DNA from: Rhododendron vialii
Lineage: Eukaryota > Streptophyta > Magnoliopsida > Ericales > Ericaceae
Length of the DNA stretch: 64,000 nucleotides
Direction: 5' to 3'
Assembly (NCBI RefSeq): GCF_030253575.1
Contig: NC_080557.1
Span: forward strand, 30,055,501 to 30,119,500
Below are positions 46,449-56,864 of the stretch, one piece after another. How positions within the stretch are numbered: the first letter of the stretch is position 1; each line of letters begins with the position of its first letter. Made by a program: the position numbers and the translations under genes. A model generated the notes under the pieces. The model had not been told where the DNA came from, ran no database searches, and worked only from the letters and a program-made list of their open reading frames with translations.

Positions 46449-46662
46449 CTTCCCTGCCATTCTTTCCCTTTTACTTCTGTATCTTTCTCGCTTTTTCATC
46501 GCTTTTGTCGGAATGTATCTTTTTGGGCATGTTGTGAATAACATTGATTTTTCTTTGTTCTTCTCGGCGTCACTTTAGTTAAGCATTCTACCTAGCCCAG
46601 GTTCTCGCCTTTGAGGCCCGGCCTTTGTATTCCATATGCCTTCGATTGTGCTAATACTTTGT

Positions 46663-46955
46663 ATGTTCGGGCGAAATTCTCGTAGCCCACGTTGGTTTTT
46701 ATGTTCGGGCAAAATTCTCGTAGCCCACGTTGGTTTTTATGTTCGGGGGAAATTCTCGTAGCCCACGATGGTTTGTTTGTTCGGGCGAAATTCCCGTAGC
46801 CCACGTTGGTTTGTATGTTCGGGCGAAATTCTCTTAGCCCACGATGGTTTGTATGTTCGGGCGAAATTCTCGTAGCCCACGATGGTTTGTTTATTCGGAG
46901 GAAATTCTCAAAGCCATTGATACAAAGTATGCTCGGGTGAGCTTCTCGTAGCCCA
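46663..46955 (+). repeat. 38-bp tandem repeat downstream of pol, about 7 units
   Basis: Units begin (A/T)TGTTCGG at 46663, 46701, 46739, 46777, 46815, 46853 and 46891, with a decayed copy at about 46929. Each holds GGGCGAAATTCTCGTAGCCC and ACG(T/A)TGGTTT. The last units are the most diverged. Amplified repeats between pol and the 3' LTR are known in Retand-type elements. Confidence 0.93.
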
Positions 46956-47364
46956 AGTCTTCTCCTTCGGATGGACCACTCGCACTTTCAGTATTGATGC
47001 CTGATGATTTTATTGTGTACCCATTTGTTTGCCTTACTAGATTCTCATTTTTACACTATGACCATCCACTAAGACAGGGGGCTTATACCTGGCTACACAC
47101 ACTTGAATCCAATCCGAACAAAAAGACTTGGCAGATTTTTCACAGTAAAGACATATACCGAAAGGAGTTAAAACTAAAGAGATTTGCAATTTTTTTATAA
47201 AAGTCATCATTCACCAAGGTATGGCGGTCGTAAACCTTTCGGCGCCATCCAAAAACCTTTTTTAATTACATCCCATGGTTCGGCAAGGCTCCAATTGTTC
47301 GGTGCCAACCATATTAAAAAAAAAAAAAATAGGGGAAAGCCATTCAAGCTAAACTAGACAAAAT

Positions 47365-49876
47365 TCAACTTGTTGCAGGAGCATCTGTAGGGGCTGGTAC
47401 GGTGGTAGAGTCGGCAACGTCAACTGTTGTCTCTTCTGCTTCAGCTTCGGCAGGGGGGAGGGGAGGTACTTCCACCAAAGTCCTCCTTTCGTTGTCAGGC
47501 TCAACTCCTGCGTCGTCGAAACCCCTGTTATACCCGAGCATGAAGCTTTCCTTGTGCTGACCTTCCTTAATCTCAGCTTGAACTTCAATAATTTGATCAG
47601 CCACGTCCTCCTCGACTTGGGCGTACCCCTTGTCGTACCCCTTATCATACTGCTCCTGCAGCTTCTTCTCCATCTCTTTCTTCATCTCCTCCCGCCCAAA
47701 GGCTCTTCCTTTAGATAGGCCCTCTTCTTTTCCTTCGGCCCTTGTACGCTCGACCGAATCCTGGAGTCCCTTTATCAGGTCATTCAGATTTGAAATCTGA
47801 ACTTCCTGGCCTTGACGCACAAGCTCGGATTGATCCAAGCTCTTCTTGTAGTCCTCTGCAACGCTTTTGTTATACTCAATCGATTGCTTCAGCAGTCTGG
47901 ACTTCTTGTCATGTTCAGTGAGATAACACTGGGCACTCATGATGGACTAGATGGCCTGCAGTCAAAGCAAAATGAAAATTATCCAGGGAAACTAGGGCGA
48001 GTGTACAAAAAATCATTGCAAGTACGAGAAATCTACTTACTCTTCCAACATGAAAGTAATACTCGCTTAAGGCTGCTTTTAGAGACGGGGGGCTCTGTAT
48101 ATCCCTCGGTAAGGCTAGCCCAGAGTGGAGAGTAAAAGCCAGGGAGGGGTTCTCCTTCAGGCTGTCTGATTTTAAAACTTGTTTCTTGCTCGGGGTGACA
48201 AAGTTAGGCACCCACGGGGTGTCGAGGTCCGAGGACAGCTCTATCCTTTCTTTCTCTCCCTCCCCCTGCATCCCCTTCGGTAGCTCTACCTCCTGGCTCT
48301 TCCCCTTCGGAGTTGTTTTGGTCTTTTTGCTCGCGAGTGGATCCTTCGGGGAAAAAGGGGTGTTCAGAGGGCGCTTTTTAGAGGGGGGGGGGGGGGGGAG
48401 GGGGGTTTCTTGCTTGGTTTGGAGCCCGAAGCACCCGGAGCTCCAGCCCTCCTAAGCTCGGCCTTTTCCTTCTCCTTTTCCTCTAACTTCTTTTGGAGAA
48501 CGGCCTTGATACTCCTGGGAGGCATCTCTTCTTGGTCACGAAAAGGCTCTTCTTCGGTGGGTAAGCGGATTGTTCCTCGGAGAGGTTTATCAGGGCTCGG
48601 AAGAAGTTCCTCTGGAATGTCCTCGGAGCTAACTTCAGAAGCTTGCACACGCTCGTCGGTCACTTTTCGTCGGATATGACCCCCGTACGTAGCTTTATAC
48701 CTAAGAATTGTTGGGGCATCCCTTTCCTCCGCTGGAATGGTAAGGAGAGAATCAGCTAGACCACAGCCCCTTGCCGCCCTTAAGAGAATTTTGTTGAGCT
48801 TGGTAGTATCTGCCGAAGAAAAGCACAGCAAAAACAATAGATATAAGTATAATAAGAACAACAGTAGAAATAGCACCAAGATGATGAATAACTGTTCTTA
48901 CTCGAAGACCCCCTTCGTGTGGCGATTTCGAACTTTCCGTACTCTAGTTCGGGGAATTGGAAATTTCCCCGAACCTCAACGTAATCAGAGGCCCATTTCT
49001 CTGAGTCGTACATACCCTCGGGAATGATTTTTTCAATCTTCCTTCGGGAGCACAGGTAGTATCGGGAATACCTAACGTTTTGCGACATCATGTAATTTTC
49101 AAAAAAGTGGTAGGCCTCGAGTCTGAACATCTTTACCTCAGCAAGCTTGATTACCGAGTGAATTATACGGTAAGAGTTCACACTCAACTGGCATGGAGTG
49201 AGGTTGAAGCGGTGAAGGATCTCTCTCAGGACTTATGCATCGGGAACCGAAGACCCCCTTCTGTAATCGCCATCAAGGGTACGGTGATGTGTTCGTCACT
49301 ATATCTTATTCGGGAGCCCCGGACCGGCGTGATAACAACGTCGTCAGGAATGTCGTAAATTGCTCGAAAAAGGTTTAAGCTCTTCTCGTCTTGGAAGCAT
49401 TCCAAATAAGGGCAGGGATCCCTCCCCGTTCGATCGGGAATTACGTCGAGATCCAACTGAACAATTTTCCTCTTCACCCTTGGAGCTTGCGACGAAGACT
49501 CTCTGACAACGCCGGTTTCCTCGTTCGTTCGGCTTGACGAAGCAACAGGAGTTTCTCTTTCGGATTCAGCTTCGTCTGCTCCCTCAGCGTCTTCTTCCTC
49601 TTCCACTTCGTCGTGTGGAAGTTCTCTATCAGACGATTCCTCGTCTATATCTATTATATTGGGGTCTGGCCCCATTGTTCGGAGGAGAACTACCTTGGCG
49701 GGATAGTCGATCCCTTCTACTCCTTCGGGAACCCCACCGCTCGACCCCGTTCGATAGCTCCCGGCGAAGTCTCTGATTACTTCGGCTAATTTAGGATCAA
49801 CTCTACTGAAGTCCGACGCTCCGGTATTGACCGATTGATAAGATTCACCCGACGAGGTTGATTTCGAGGACTCCAT
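47365..49876 (-). pseudogene. Antisense, intron-containing ORF of the Tat-like element
   Basis: Minus-strand exons 48902-49876, 48041-48809 and 47365-47955 join at GTAAGA/CGGCAG and GTAAGT/CTGCAG sites. ATG 49874-49876 opens an acidic Ser/Glu-rich region (DEESSDRELPHDEVEEEEDAEG, quoted here in part as DEVEEEEDAEG). A domain ending VPLMAITEGGLRFPMH follows, matching what Pfam calls a putative gypsy-type transposon domain. After a one-base frameshift it continues VLREILHRFNLTPCQLSVNSYRIIHS. The middle exon is charged, with a C16 run (48383-48398) that breaks its frame. The last exon starts AI-stop-SIM (CAG to TAG) and is a long coiled coil (KKSRLLKQSIEYNKS, YDKGYDKGYAQ) with a Pro/Glu tail. Function unknown; such antisense ORFs are typical of Tat elements. 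Confidence 0.8.
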
Positions 49877-50787
49877 ACCTAGAAACAAACAAGTGCATGG
49901 GATAAGACCGTTAGCGATTTGCATGGCCATGAGTCAAGTGCCTATGTCCGGTGTTCTATGTTATTCTGAGATATCTTTAGTCTACTCAGTTACTTCCCGA
50001 ACGATCACCCCTTCGGCATCAATTCTGAAGAAGGGATTCCCTACCGCTCAAGGAAATGATTGGGAACCCTACATGTCTCCAATGAAGAAACCAGTGGTTA
50101 AGAGGCTTAATACGTATTATCAAGCTTCTTAATGAGTATTCCTTTGCCAAAAACTCATGCTTAGAGGTACCCTCGTGTTCGGAAGAACACATGAACATGT
50201 GGGAGATTAGGCGACTATTTCAGTCAAAGCGAGAAAGAAAAAAGCCAACTTTAAGGGGGCTAGAGGCATTCGAAAATAACCAAAATGCATCAACAAGTGT
50301 TAGAACTCGAGAAATACCTGAAAAATTGAGAAAAATCTCTGATCAAATCCTTCAAATCTGTAGATTTCTGGCGATTTCTGGTTTCGAACGTCGCTTGAAC
50401 AGGGAAAATGATTGAGGATGGGGGGAAAAACTGATTTTCTCTTTCCATCCCCCGTCTTTTTATACTAAGTGCGGAATTCGAAGCGGTATTGAACCCCGGC
50501 CGTTGGATTGGAGCGGGAGATTGATGTGCCGTTCGATAGCTGACACCTGTCATGTCATAAAACGTGCTGTATCGCCACCCAGTAAGATCATGACGTGTGG
50601 CGTTCTCCCAAACGGCGGTTACAGATGCATTAAATACAGATCAGAGGAATATACAGTGAGCCCAGGCAAGCTTTTTATTTTTGTTTGTCTTTCTTTAACT
50701 ATTCAACAAGCCGCGATCCCCTCGGAGATACGTTTGTTCGGCCGTTTTATTCTAATTCTCCTTCACTTCCGAAGGAATGTAGAAGAA

Positions 50788-50800
50788 GTAGAGGGGCTAT
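50788..50800 (+). other. Polypurine tract of gypsy-2
   Basis: The purine-rich stretch AGTAGAGGGGCTAT immediately precedes the 3' LTR. Confidence 0.65.
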
Positions 50801-51390
50801 TGTAGTGGGCCGAAATATCCGAGGAATAGGCAAGTCCAAATGGGTCGCGCCTGCCTGAGCTCACCACGTAGTTGTCTCAGTTCATCTGTGGATTTACACG
50901 TGAGTTGGTATGGTGGATGTGGCCATTTCCTGAAAGATAAGGAGGTCTTTATACTCTTCGCCGAACGTGGAATTATCCGAGGGGTATGAAGGTAAGGTCT
51001 CCTTCAGTAATTTGTTCAAATGTTCGGTGATAACTATGTTCGGATAAAGTTTCTATCGTTCGGTATCAAATTGGTTTAATTCACTCGGGAGTAAGTTTGT
51101 TCGGACATCGCTTCAGTGGAATCTTCTAGAAGCTTCCACTGATATTTGGGTTGTCATCTCTGACAATTGAAATGACATCTCTATATGATGTGACTTCTCT
51201 GACACTGACAAACGCAGCTCTGCAACCTACAGAGAAGTGATGTCTAGTAAATACACTGACATGTGACGTCATCCGAACGTAGCACACCACGTGGGTTGAA
51301 AAGCCAGCCTGTGCAACACTCAACATCTCTGACTATAAATACAAGACCATCCCCTCATGGGAAGGGGTCTAAGAAAAAAGGAAGGAAAAA

Positions 51391-51424
<34 letters not shown>

Positions 51425-51609
51425 GCTCAATCTTTCCATAACCTTCTTGCTAAGCTTCTCCTTTCTCCACTTACTGACTAGTCCGTCGGAGTATCTTCCC
51501 GGAGGAACACCCCCCTCCGGTTCTGCAGGTATACAAAGATTTCAATAGTCCCACAGATTCCAGAAAAGGGGCTCGAGAGGGAAAGGCACGGTGAAATCAG
51601 CCCCCCACA
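50801..51609 (+). repeat. 3' LTR of gypsy-2
   Basis: 809 bp, TGTAGTGGGCC to CCCCCCACA. It carries a longer CT microsatellite (51393-51423) than the 5' copy, which accounts for most of the length difference. TATA box at 51334-51341. Confidence 0.95.
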
Positions 51610-51719
51610 CCATGTATTGGTAATATTGCTTCCAGGTGCCATGTCTTGGTAATTTGGAAACTTCAGACCATGAAACTGGTGATATTTTCCGGTCCGCACT
51701 GCCTGTGGGCAATTTTCCC
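51610..51719 (-). repeat. Outer part of the right MULE TIR
   Basis: 110 bp ending ...GGCAATTTTCCC. Its reverse complement starts GGGAAAATTGCCCACAGGC and matches the left TIR with 4 differences in the first 43 bp, then loosely to TACATGG. Followed directly by the 9-bp duplication ATTTGGATA. Confidence 0.9.
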
Positions 51720-51728
51720 ATTTGGATA

Positions 51729-53974
51729 TCTGAAAAAGCTGCAGCTCGCGGACATGGTTTAAAGAGAAAAGTGGCACGGGGGGAAACGGATGGCACAATG
51801 ACGAAAATGACCCTTTTGGGAACATTGATCAGGGATTCAGGTTCCGTGCCGTGGGATGCCCGCATGCTGTGGAAATTTCTACCGACTACGTACACAACAA
51901 CGGAAGGGAATGGAAGAAGTTGTAGGGCACCTATTGCACTATACTGTATAGTGCGGTTAATTCGGCTATTCATTTTAGTACGAACGGCTCAGATTTAATT
52001 CGAGCTCTTATAAATTATAGTCGTTCATTGTTCGGATTAAAATCCTAGCTGTCCATTGCCGAGATGGACAGCCGGATTGACCACACTACACATGTAGTGC
52101 GGTGGGTGCACTACAGAACCCTGGGTCCCATAACAACCCGGTGTGAGCTCTACATGTATGCGAGAGATTATGGAAGGTGTTTTTTAGTTGTGATCGAATT
52201 GTTGTGAGCTGAGTTTTTGTTTTGACTTAGGGGTGTTTTCACACACCAAGTTGTGGACCATAACTCACGTTTGTTAGTTTTGCACCAAATTTTTATGTAT
52301 TATTGGTTTGTCTTGACGACAAAAATCAAAAAAGTGAAAAATTATGATTTTTACACAAATATATTTAAAAATATCTAAGAAAAAAAAAGACTTTCTGAGA
52401 TTTTCCTTGGATAATTTGTAAAAATCTTTGTTCGCCTTAATTTTTTTTTACCTCTATCAATTTTGCGTTAATTTTTTTGGATTAATAAAAAATTAAAAAA
52501 GGCAATAATAATTCCGTCAATCTTGATATATATTTTTTCATCTTTGATGAACTTTTTAAGGTTTTAATCATAACTTTTTAGTTTTTTTGGACTTCTTTTT
52601 TCGAGACAAACCATTAATGCAAAATTAACAAATGCAAAAAAATTGAATAAAAACAAAAAAAATATTTTAAATTGTTAAGCCAAAACACCATAAGTCACAT
52701 CATGCGAGTGCATGAGCAGTTGTAAGCAAGGGTGAAGCTATATAGATGTTATTTACACTAATGAAAGTCAATTAGACACTTATCGGTACTAGAATAAAGA
52801 GGGTGTTTGCGAAAAATTATTTTGACAGATTTTTAAATTATAGTTTCTTAAAATTAGGTTAGAATGTTTGTCAAAAATTTTACATAACTGATTTTTAGAA
52901 TTTATAAATTTTGAGAACCTGAAAAATGAAAGAAATTCTCAAAATTTCAAAGCAGAGTTTAGGTAGCTTTTGGGATTCTGCAACACAAATTCTCAACAAA
53001 AAATGAGATTCTCATAATCTCGCAGCTGCTCGATTTCAATACCTAGGATGACACGTCTTAAAAGAATTTGAACAGTAACTTTGAGTTTGGAATAAAAATG
53101 AACAAGAAATATGCTCAGATTGTAGGGCTTTTGCATGAGTTGTTTTAACCAGCCTAACAAAATGAATAATTTTGTTTAAATTATTATCGAGTTCGATTTT
53201 GATATGATTGACCCCTCGCAACATGGGCGCTATTCATGTAACACGATATCATAATTAAGGACTCTTCGTAAGAAATTCCAATCTTAGAAATTTTATTGAT
53301 ATCTCAGTGTTTGAATAAACTTATGCGCTACTTGATTTATTACCTAGCTCGCAGATATAAGATGAGAAAGTCAACGCAAACAAGACAAAATTCGGGACAC
53401 AACCCTCCTACGAAAGGGGAATACTACCCATGTATATGCTATGAAGATTGAAGTGTCAACTGAGGTTATTTAGGTAAACTTCAGTCTAATAGAAAAAGAA
53501 ATCCCTGTGGAGAGTGATATGGTGGTAGACAGAAGGACCCTTGCTTTTAGGGAAGCTTAATTATTCATCCTAGAAGCCTACCAGATTTATGATTTCGTCC
53601 TCCCATTTACAGCTATTTATGATTCCATCATCCTCTTAGTTATTATGCCGCTTCTGCCCTTTTTTAGTTGTTTTACCTATTATATATATTATATATAGAG
53701 AGACTTGAATTTGGGGACGAGATCCTAAATCTTTTCGTCCTCGGGAGATTTTCGTTTCTTCTGGGAAGCAGTTCTGCGAAATCCTCGCGTCCTCGTCCCG
53801 AGATTGTCGTGATTGATATCAATCGACATATCCATCCTAAACGAAAACAATACATTCGAATTTGGGGCTGCAAGTTTTTGAAAAACCCTAGTTGGTATAA
53901 ATCCAAACCAGTCGGAGAACCCAATCTCGTCTGTCCTCCATTTTTTCTAAATACTAGCGGTGTCCCAACGGCGA
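51729..53974. other. Displaced upstream flank of the SD2-2-like gene, AT-rich, no gene seen
   Basis: Before the MULE arrived, 51729 adjoined 18323, so this is the old upstream DNA of the receptor kinase. It contains a MITE-like repeat (51921-52115) and otherwise AT-rich, poly-A/T-laden sequence without a supported ORF. 53690-53974 (CGTCCTCGGGAG and CGTCCTCGTCCCGAG phrases) may be the 5' UTR of the small gene that follows. Confidence 0.45.
51921..52115. mobile_element. MITE-like inverted repeat, about 195 bp
   Basis: The left end TGTAGGGCACCTATTGCACTAT and right end (reverse complement TGTAGTGCACCCACCGCACTAC; both quoted only as far as 20-22 bp) match at 17 of 22 positions. A perfect 9-bp hairpin, GCACTATAC-T-GTATAGTGC, lies inside the left arm. 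No clear target duplication was seen, so the superfamily is open. Confidence 0.55.
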
Positions 53975-55740
53975 ATGAACTCCCCCGTCCTTTTCGAACG
54001 AGGTTTTAACCGGAAAAATTCGCGACGGAAAAAATCAATCAAGTCGTACGTGGTTGAAGAAACCGGCAGAGAAGAAGGTGACAAAACCAACATGACCAGA
54101 TTTCGTAAGTATATCCCTCAAATCCCCTTTTGTTCTTCGGTTGTTTTGTTTGGTTTGTCTAGTTGGAGCTAGGTTACGCTTATAGAACTGATTTTTTTAT
54201 GCCCATTGTGCTAAATTTGTTGTTGTGTGTCACAATAAGGCATGAATCAGTTGGCTAATTGGCCGTGTTCACTGAGATTGAAGCCGATATTCATCAATTC
54301 ATGATTTTGTGTTCCTAATTAAGCTTGAAGCCGATATTCATAATTTCATGATTTCGTGTTCCTAATTAAGATTGAAGCCGATATAAAAAAAACAACCTAC
54401 TATGATATATTCTTTATCCTTTAGCGTGCGAGTCGCATTCCATGATTTCAATGTTAACAGTAATCTATTGTCCTAATTGGTATGGTAATGTTACCATGTA
54501 TTGTCTTGGTAATTTAACCATTTAAAGGATTGAGTATGTGTTTTTTTTTTGTTGTAATTTAACCATGTTCCGTGAAACAAACTACATGGAAGAAATGACT
54601 TTTTGTTGTCTGGTTGGCCAATTTGAACAATGAAGAAAACTCGGATCGAAGCTAGATTAGGAGCGGTAATATATCCTAAAATTGTTTATGTCATGTGTTT
54701 TTAAAATCGGATCGAAGTTATTTTAGGAATGGTAATGTAACGTTGTAATCGTTATGGTAATTTAACCATGTAACGGTTTGATTATGTAATGTTATTTCTT
54801 GTTTTGATGGTAATTCAGCCATGTATGTTGAAACAAGATCAGTGGGAAATATGAATTTTTGTCGTTTGGTTGGCTAACTTGGTCAATGAATAAGGCATGC
54901 AAATATGGGGTCAAGTTATCATGTTGTAATGGTCAACCGTGAAGTAAATTTGACAACCTGAATTCATTGTCCAGTGATGCTAGTAGGTGATAAATTTGCC
55001 ATTAGCCAAGACCAGTCTATTTGAAACTAGCCAATAATTATTTGTTAGTGTTTACTTAAACATGGTCACTTTATCATGGTCAGCGTATCATGTCTGGTTG
55101 GCCAAAGTAATCAATTATTGCTAAAATATTGGCAGAACATTTTTGTTGCAAATAATTGATGAAATCATAAGGCATTTTCAGCAAGAACGGTTCTGATTTG
55201 ATCGTTTTACATGAACCGAATACTTCCATGAACAATTTAACTTATTCAAATCGTGCAAAATTTTGTCAACTGAACATGAAACAATAGCCAATACTAGTTT
55301 TGATGGTAAATTATTCATGTTTCATAAATTGTCCAGTATTGAGAGGTCATGAAATGGTCGTGATTAGTCACGGAATATTCCATGCTTCTTCTGAAATAAT
55401 GGTTTATTTATCATCATCGCAGGAGTTACGCCTCGTGATGTGGAAAATGGAGCTAGGTTGAAACAAAGAAAAGTGGCTATCTCGTGATGTGGAAAATGGA
55501 GCTAGATTGGAACAAAGAAAAGTGGCTCTAGATGATGCAATAGTTGAGGATACGCCTTCTTCGAAGATAGTTTAGAGAAGTAGTAAAGGTACAAGAACAC
55601 AAGAAAATCTTGACGTGGAAGGGTCCTCAAGAGACGCACAAGATCTGAGAGTGTAGCACGAGGGGTTAAGGCAAAACAGCCTCGTTCAAGGAAACCTCGA
55701 GATGAAAATAAGGGAGAAATATGTGAGACAGCGTATCGGG
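53975..55740 (+). pseudogene. Small broken two-exon gene, basic N-terminus, unknown
   Basis: Exon 1 (53975-54104) encodes MNSPVLFERGFNRKNSRRKK followed by SIKSYVVEETGREEG, and stops at a strong GTAAGT donor. An acceptor ATCATCGCAG at 55422 opens exon 2 in phase (MTRF-R-VTPRDVENGARLKQRKVA). A 49-bp tandem duplication (copies at 55432 and 55481) then shifts the frame and creates a stop. After it come KIV-stop and RVxx-stop, and further basic sequence (VKAKQPRSRKPRDENKGE) in yet another frame. The product would be small, Lys/Arg-rich and possibly nuclear. I do not recognise it. It could be a transposon gene fragment. Confidence 0.4.
54278..54387 (+). repeat. 47-bp tandem repeat, 2.3 units
   Basis: TTGAAGCCGATAT starts at 54278, 54325 and 54372, with ATTCATGATTTCGTGTTCC-type spacers. 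It lies in the intron of the broken gene. No function suggested. Confidence 0.8.
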
Positions 55741-56591
55741 CAAGTCTGGATGTTATTTTGATATTTTGCATGTACCTAACTGGAGTCTCCATTAACTTAT
55801 GGATGGATACTTTTCAATTAGTATAATATAATATGTGCATGTGGTTTTGTGTAGTTGTTTCACAACTATTTTGATTGACATTTAAAATGTATTAATTTGA
55901 TTAGTGGCATTTGAGATATGGGCATGTATTGGCCAACGTTTCATGGTTAATATGCCACCAAAACTTGTAGGTAACATGGTTAATTTACCATGTAGGTAAC
56001 ATGGTTAACAATATTCTGCAATGATGGATAATGCTGAAATGTTCATGTACATATTCGATACATGTTGCACGGTGGAATCACCAGAACGATTCATGATGAA
56101 CAGGGCTTTGGCCATCTGGTTTGTGGAATATAAATGGAACGAGAAATCAGTGGGATTTTCTTTGTTGGAAATTTGAAATTTTGAAAATCCTCATCTCTTC
56201 CCCTATTATATCTTACCTAATTCCATAGATACTTCCATATTCAACCCATCTGTTTCCCACAGGTTTAGGAAACAGTTTTTATCCCCCTTATAAATGTGTA
56301 AATGTATGTATATTTAATATATGTATATAAAATAGAATAAAGGGTAATAAAGGTAATTTACATATTGCAATGATGAAAACATAAGCATGAAAAAATGGGG
56401 GGGATGAATTCTTACATAGCATGAAAAAAGAGGATGGATATTTAAATATTCCTTGCTTTTATCTGTGCCAGTTTGATAAAAAAATAAAGAAAAAAAGGAG
56501 GAGGAAGGACCTTCAAGTCCACACGACTTTTTTTGTTTTCAACAAAAACGACTATAATAAAATACTTGTATACTTCCCAACAAAAGAATGA
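55741..56591. other. AT-rich intergenic DNA
   Basis: Nothing codes here. Repeated phrases of TAGGTAACATGGTTAA occur at 55969-56007. The right part is poly-A/T-rich. Confidence 0.3.
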
Positions 56592-56725
56592 GAATTGATA
56601 TTCACACTCATTTTTTTGTTATTTATACTTATTTTTTTGGTCTTGTAACAAATAAATAAATAAATACACTTTCAACACTAAAAAAAAATAGTGTGAATAA
56701 AAAAAGAGTATGAATATCAATTTCC
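56592..56725. mobile_element. Short MITE-like inverted repeat, about 134 bp
   Basis: GAATTGATATTCACACTCAT at 56592 is mirrored by GAGTATGAATATCAATTTC ending at 56724 (about 22 of 25 paired), separated by A/T-rich DNA. This fits a small MITE or a foldback. Target duplication not clear. Confidence 0.5.
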
Positions 56726-56864
56726 AAAAGAATTTAATAATTATCTGTGCATTTCCTCAAATAGTTTTCTTACTTTCTAGAGTAATTTACAATACGCCCT
56801 CTTGAGCTATCAATCTTTTTTTATCACTTTACCCCCTTAAACTATCACTTTTTAATCTAACTGG

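Larger units (their letters stand above)
39925..51609 (+). mobile_element. Tat/Retand-like Ty3/gypsy element, 11,685 bp, nested in MULE TIR
   Basis: LTRs 39925-40723 (799 bp) and 50801-51609 (809 bp) start TGTAGTGGGCC and end CCCCCCACA. A perfect 5-bp duplication CCATG lies at 39920-39924 and 51610-51614. Internal order: gag, protease, RT, a truncated RNase H, a second plant-type RNase H, integrase, a 38-bp tandem array, then an antisense multi-exon ORF. An extra RNase H and an antisense ORF are features described for the Tat lineage (Grande, RIRE2, Retand). The LTRs differ at roughly 20 sites, mostly transitions, so it is younger than the MULE. Stops and frameshifts make this copy defective. 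Confidence 0.92.
18333..51719. mobile_element. Giant Mutator-like element (MULE) carrying transposase, GRF and ULP1-like genes
   Basis: The left end GGGAAAATTACCCACAGG and the right end (reverse complement GGGAAAATTGCCCACAGG) begin inverted repeats of about 160 bp. The first 43 bp differ at only 4 positions. Both sides carry a perfect 9-bp duplication, ATTTGGATA (18324-18332 and 51720-51728), the hallmark of Mutator transposition. The span is 33,387 bp; removing gypsy-2 (11,685 bp) and the solo LTR (1,962 bp) with their duplications leaves about 19.7 kb. Contents fit a MULE: a MURA-type transposase (plus) from the left half, a ULP1-like protease gene (minus) starting beside the right TIR, two GRF zinc-finger genes, and a captured PDR transporter exon. 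Gene order is convergent from the two TIRs, as in MuDR. Transposase and protease genes are broken, so this copy is not autonomous. Confidence 0.9.

Noticed and set aside
47365..47940. Host coiled-coil gene captured by a retroelement
   Set aside because: Position, splicing with two upstream exons and the gypsy-type domain fit the antisense ORF of Tat elements better.
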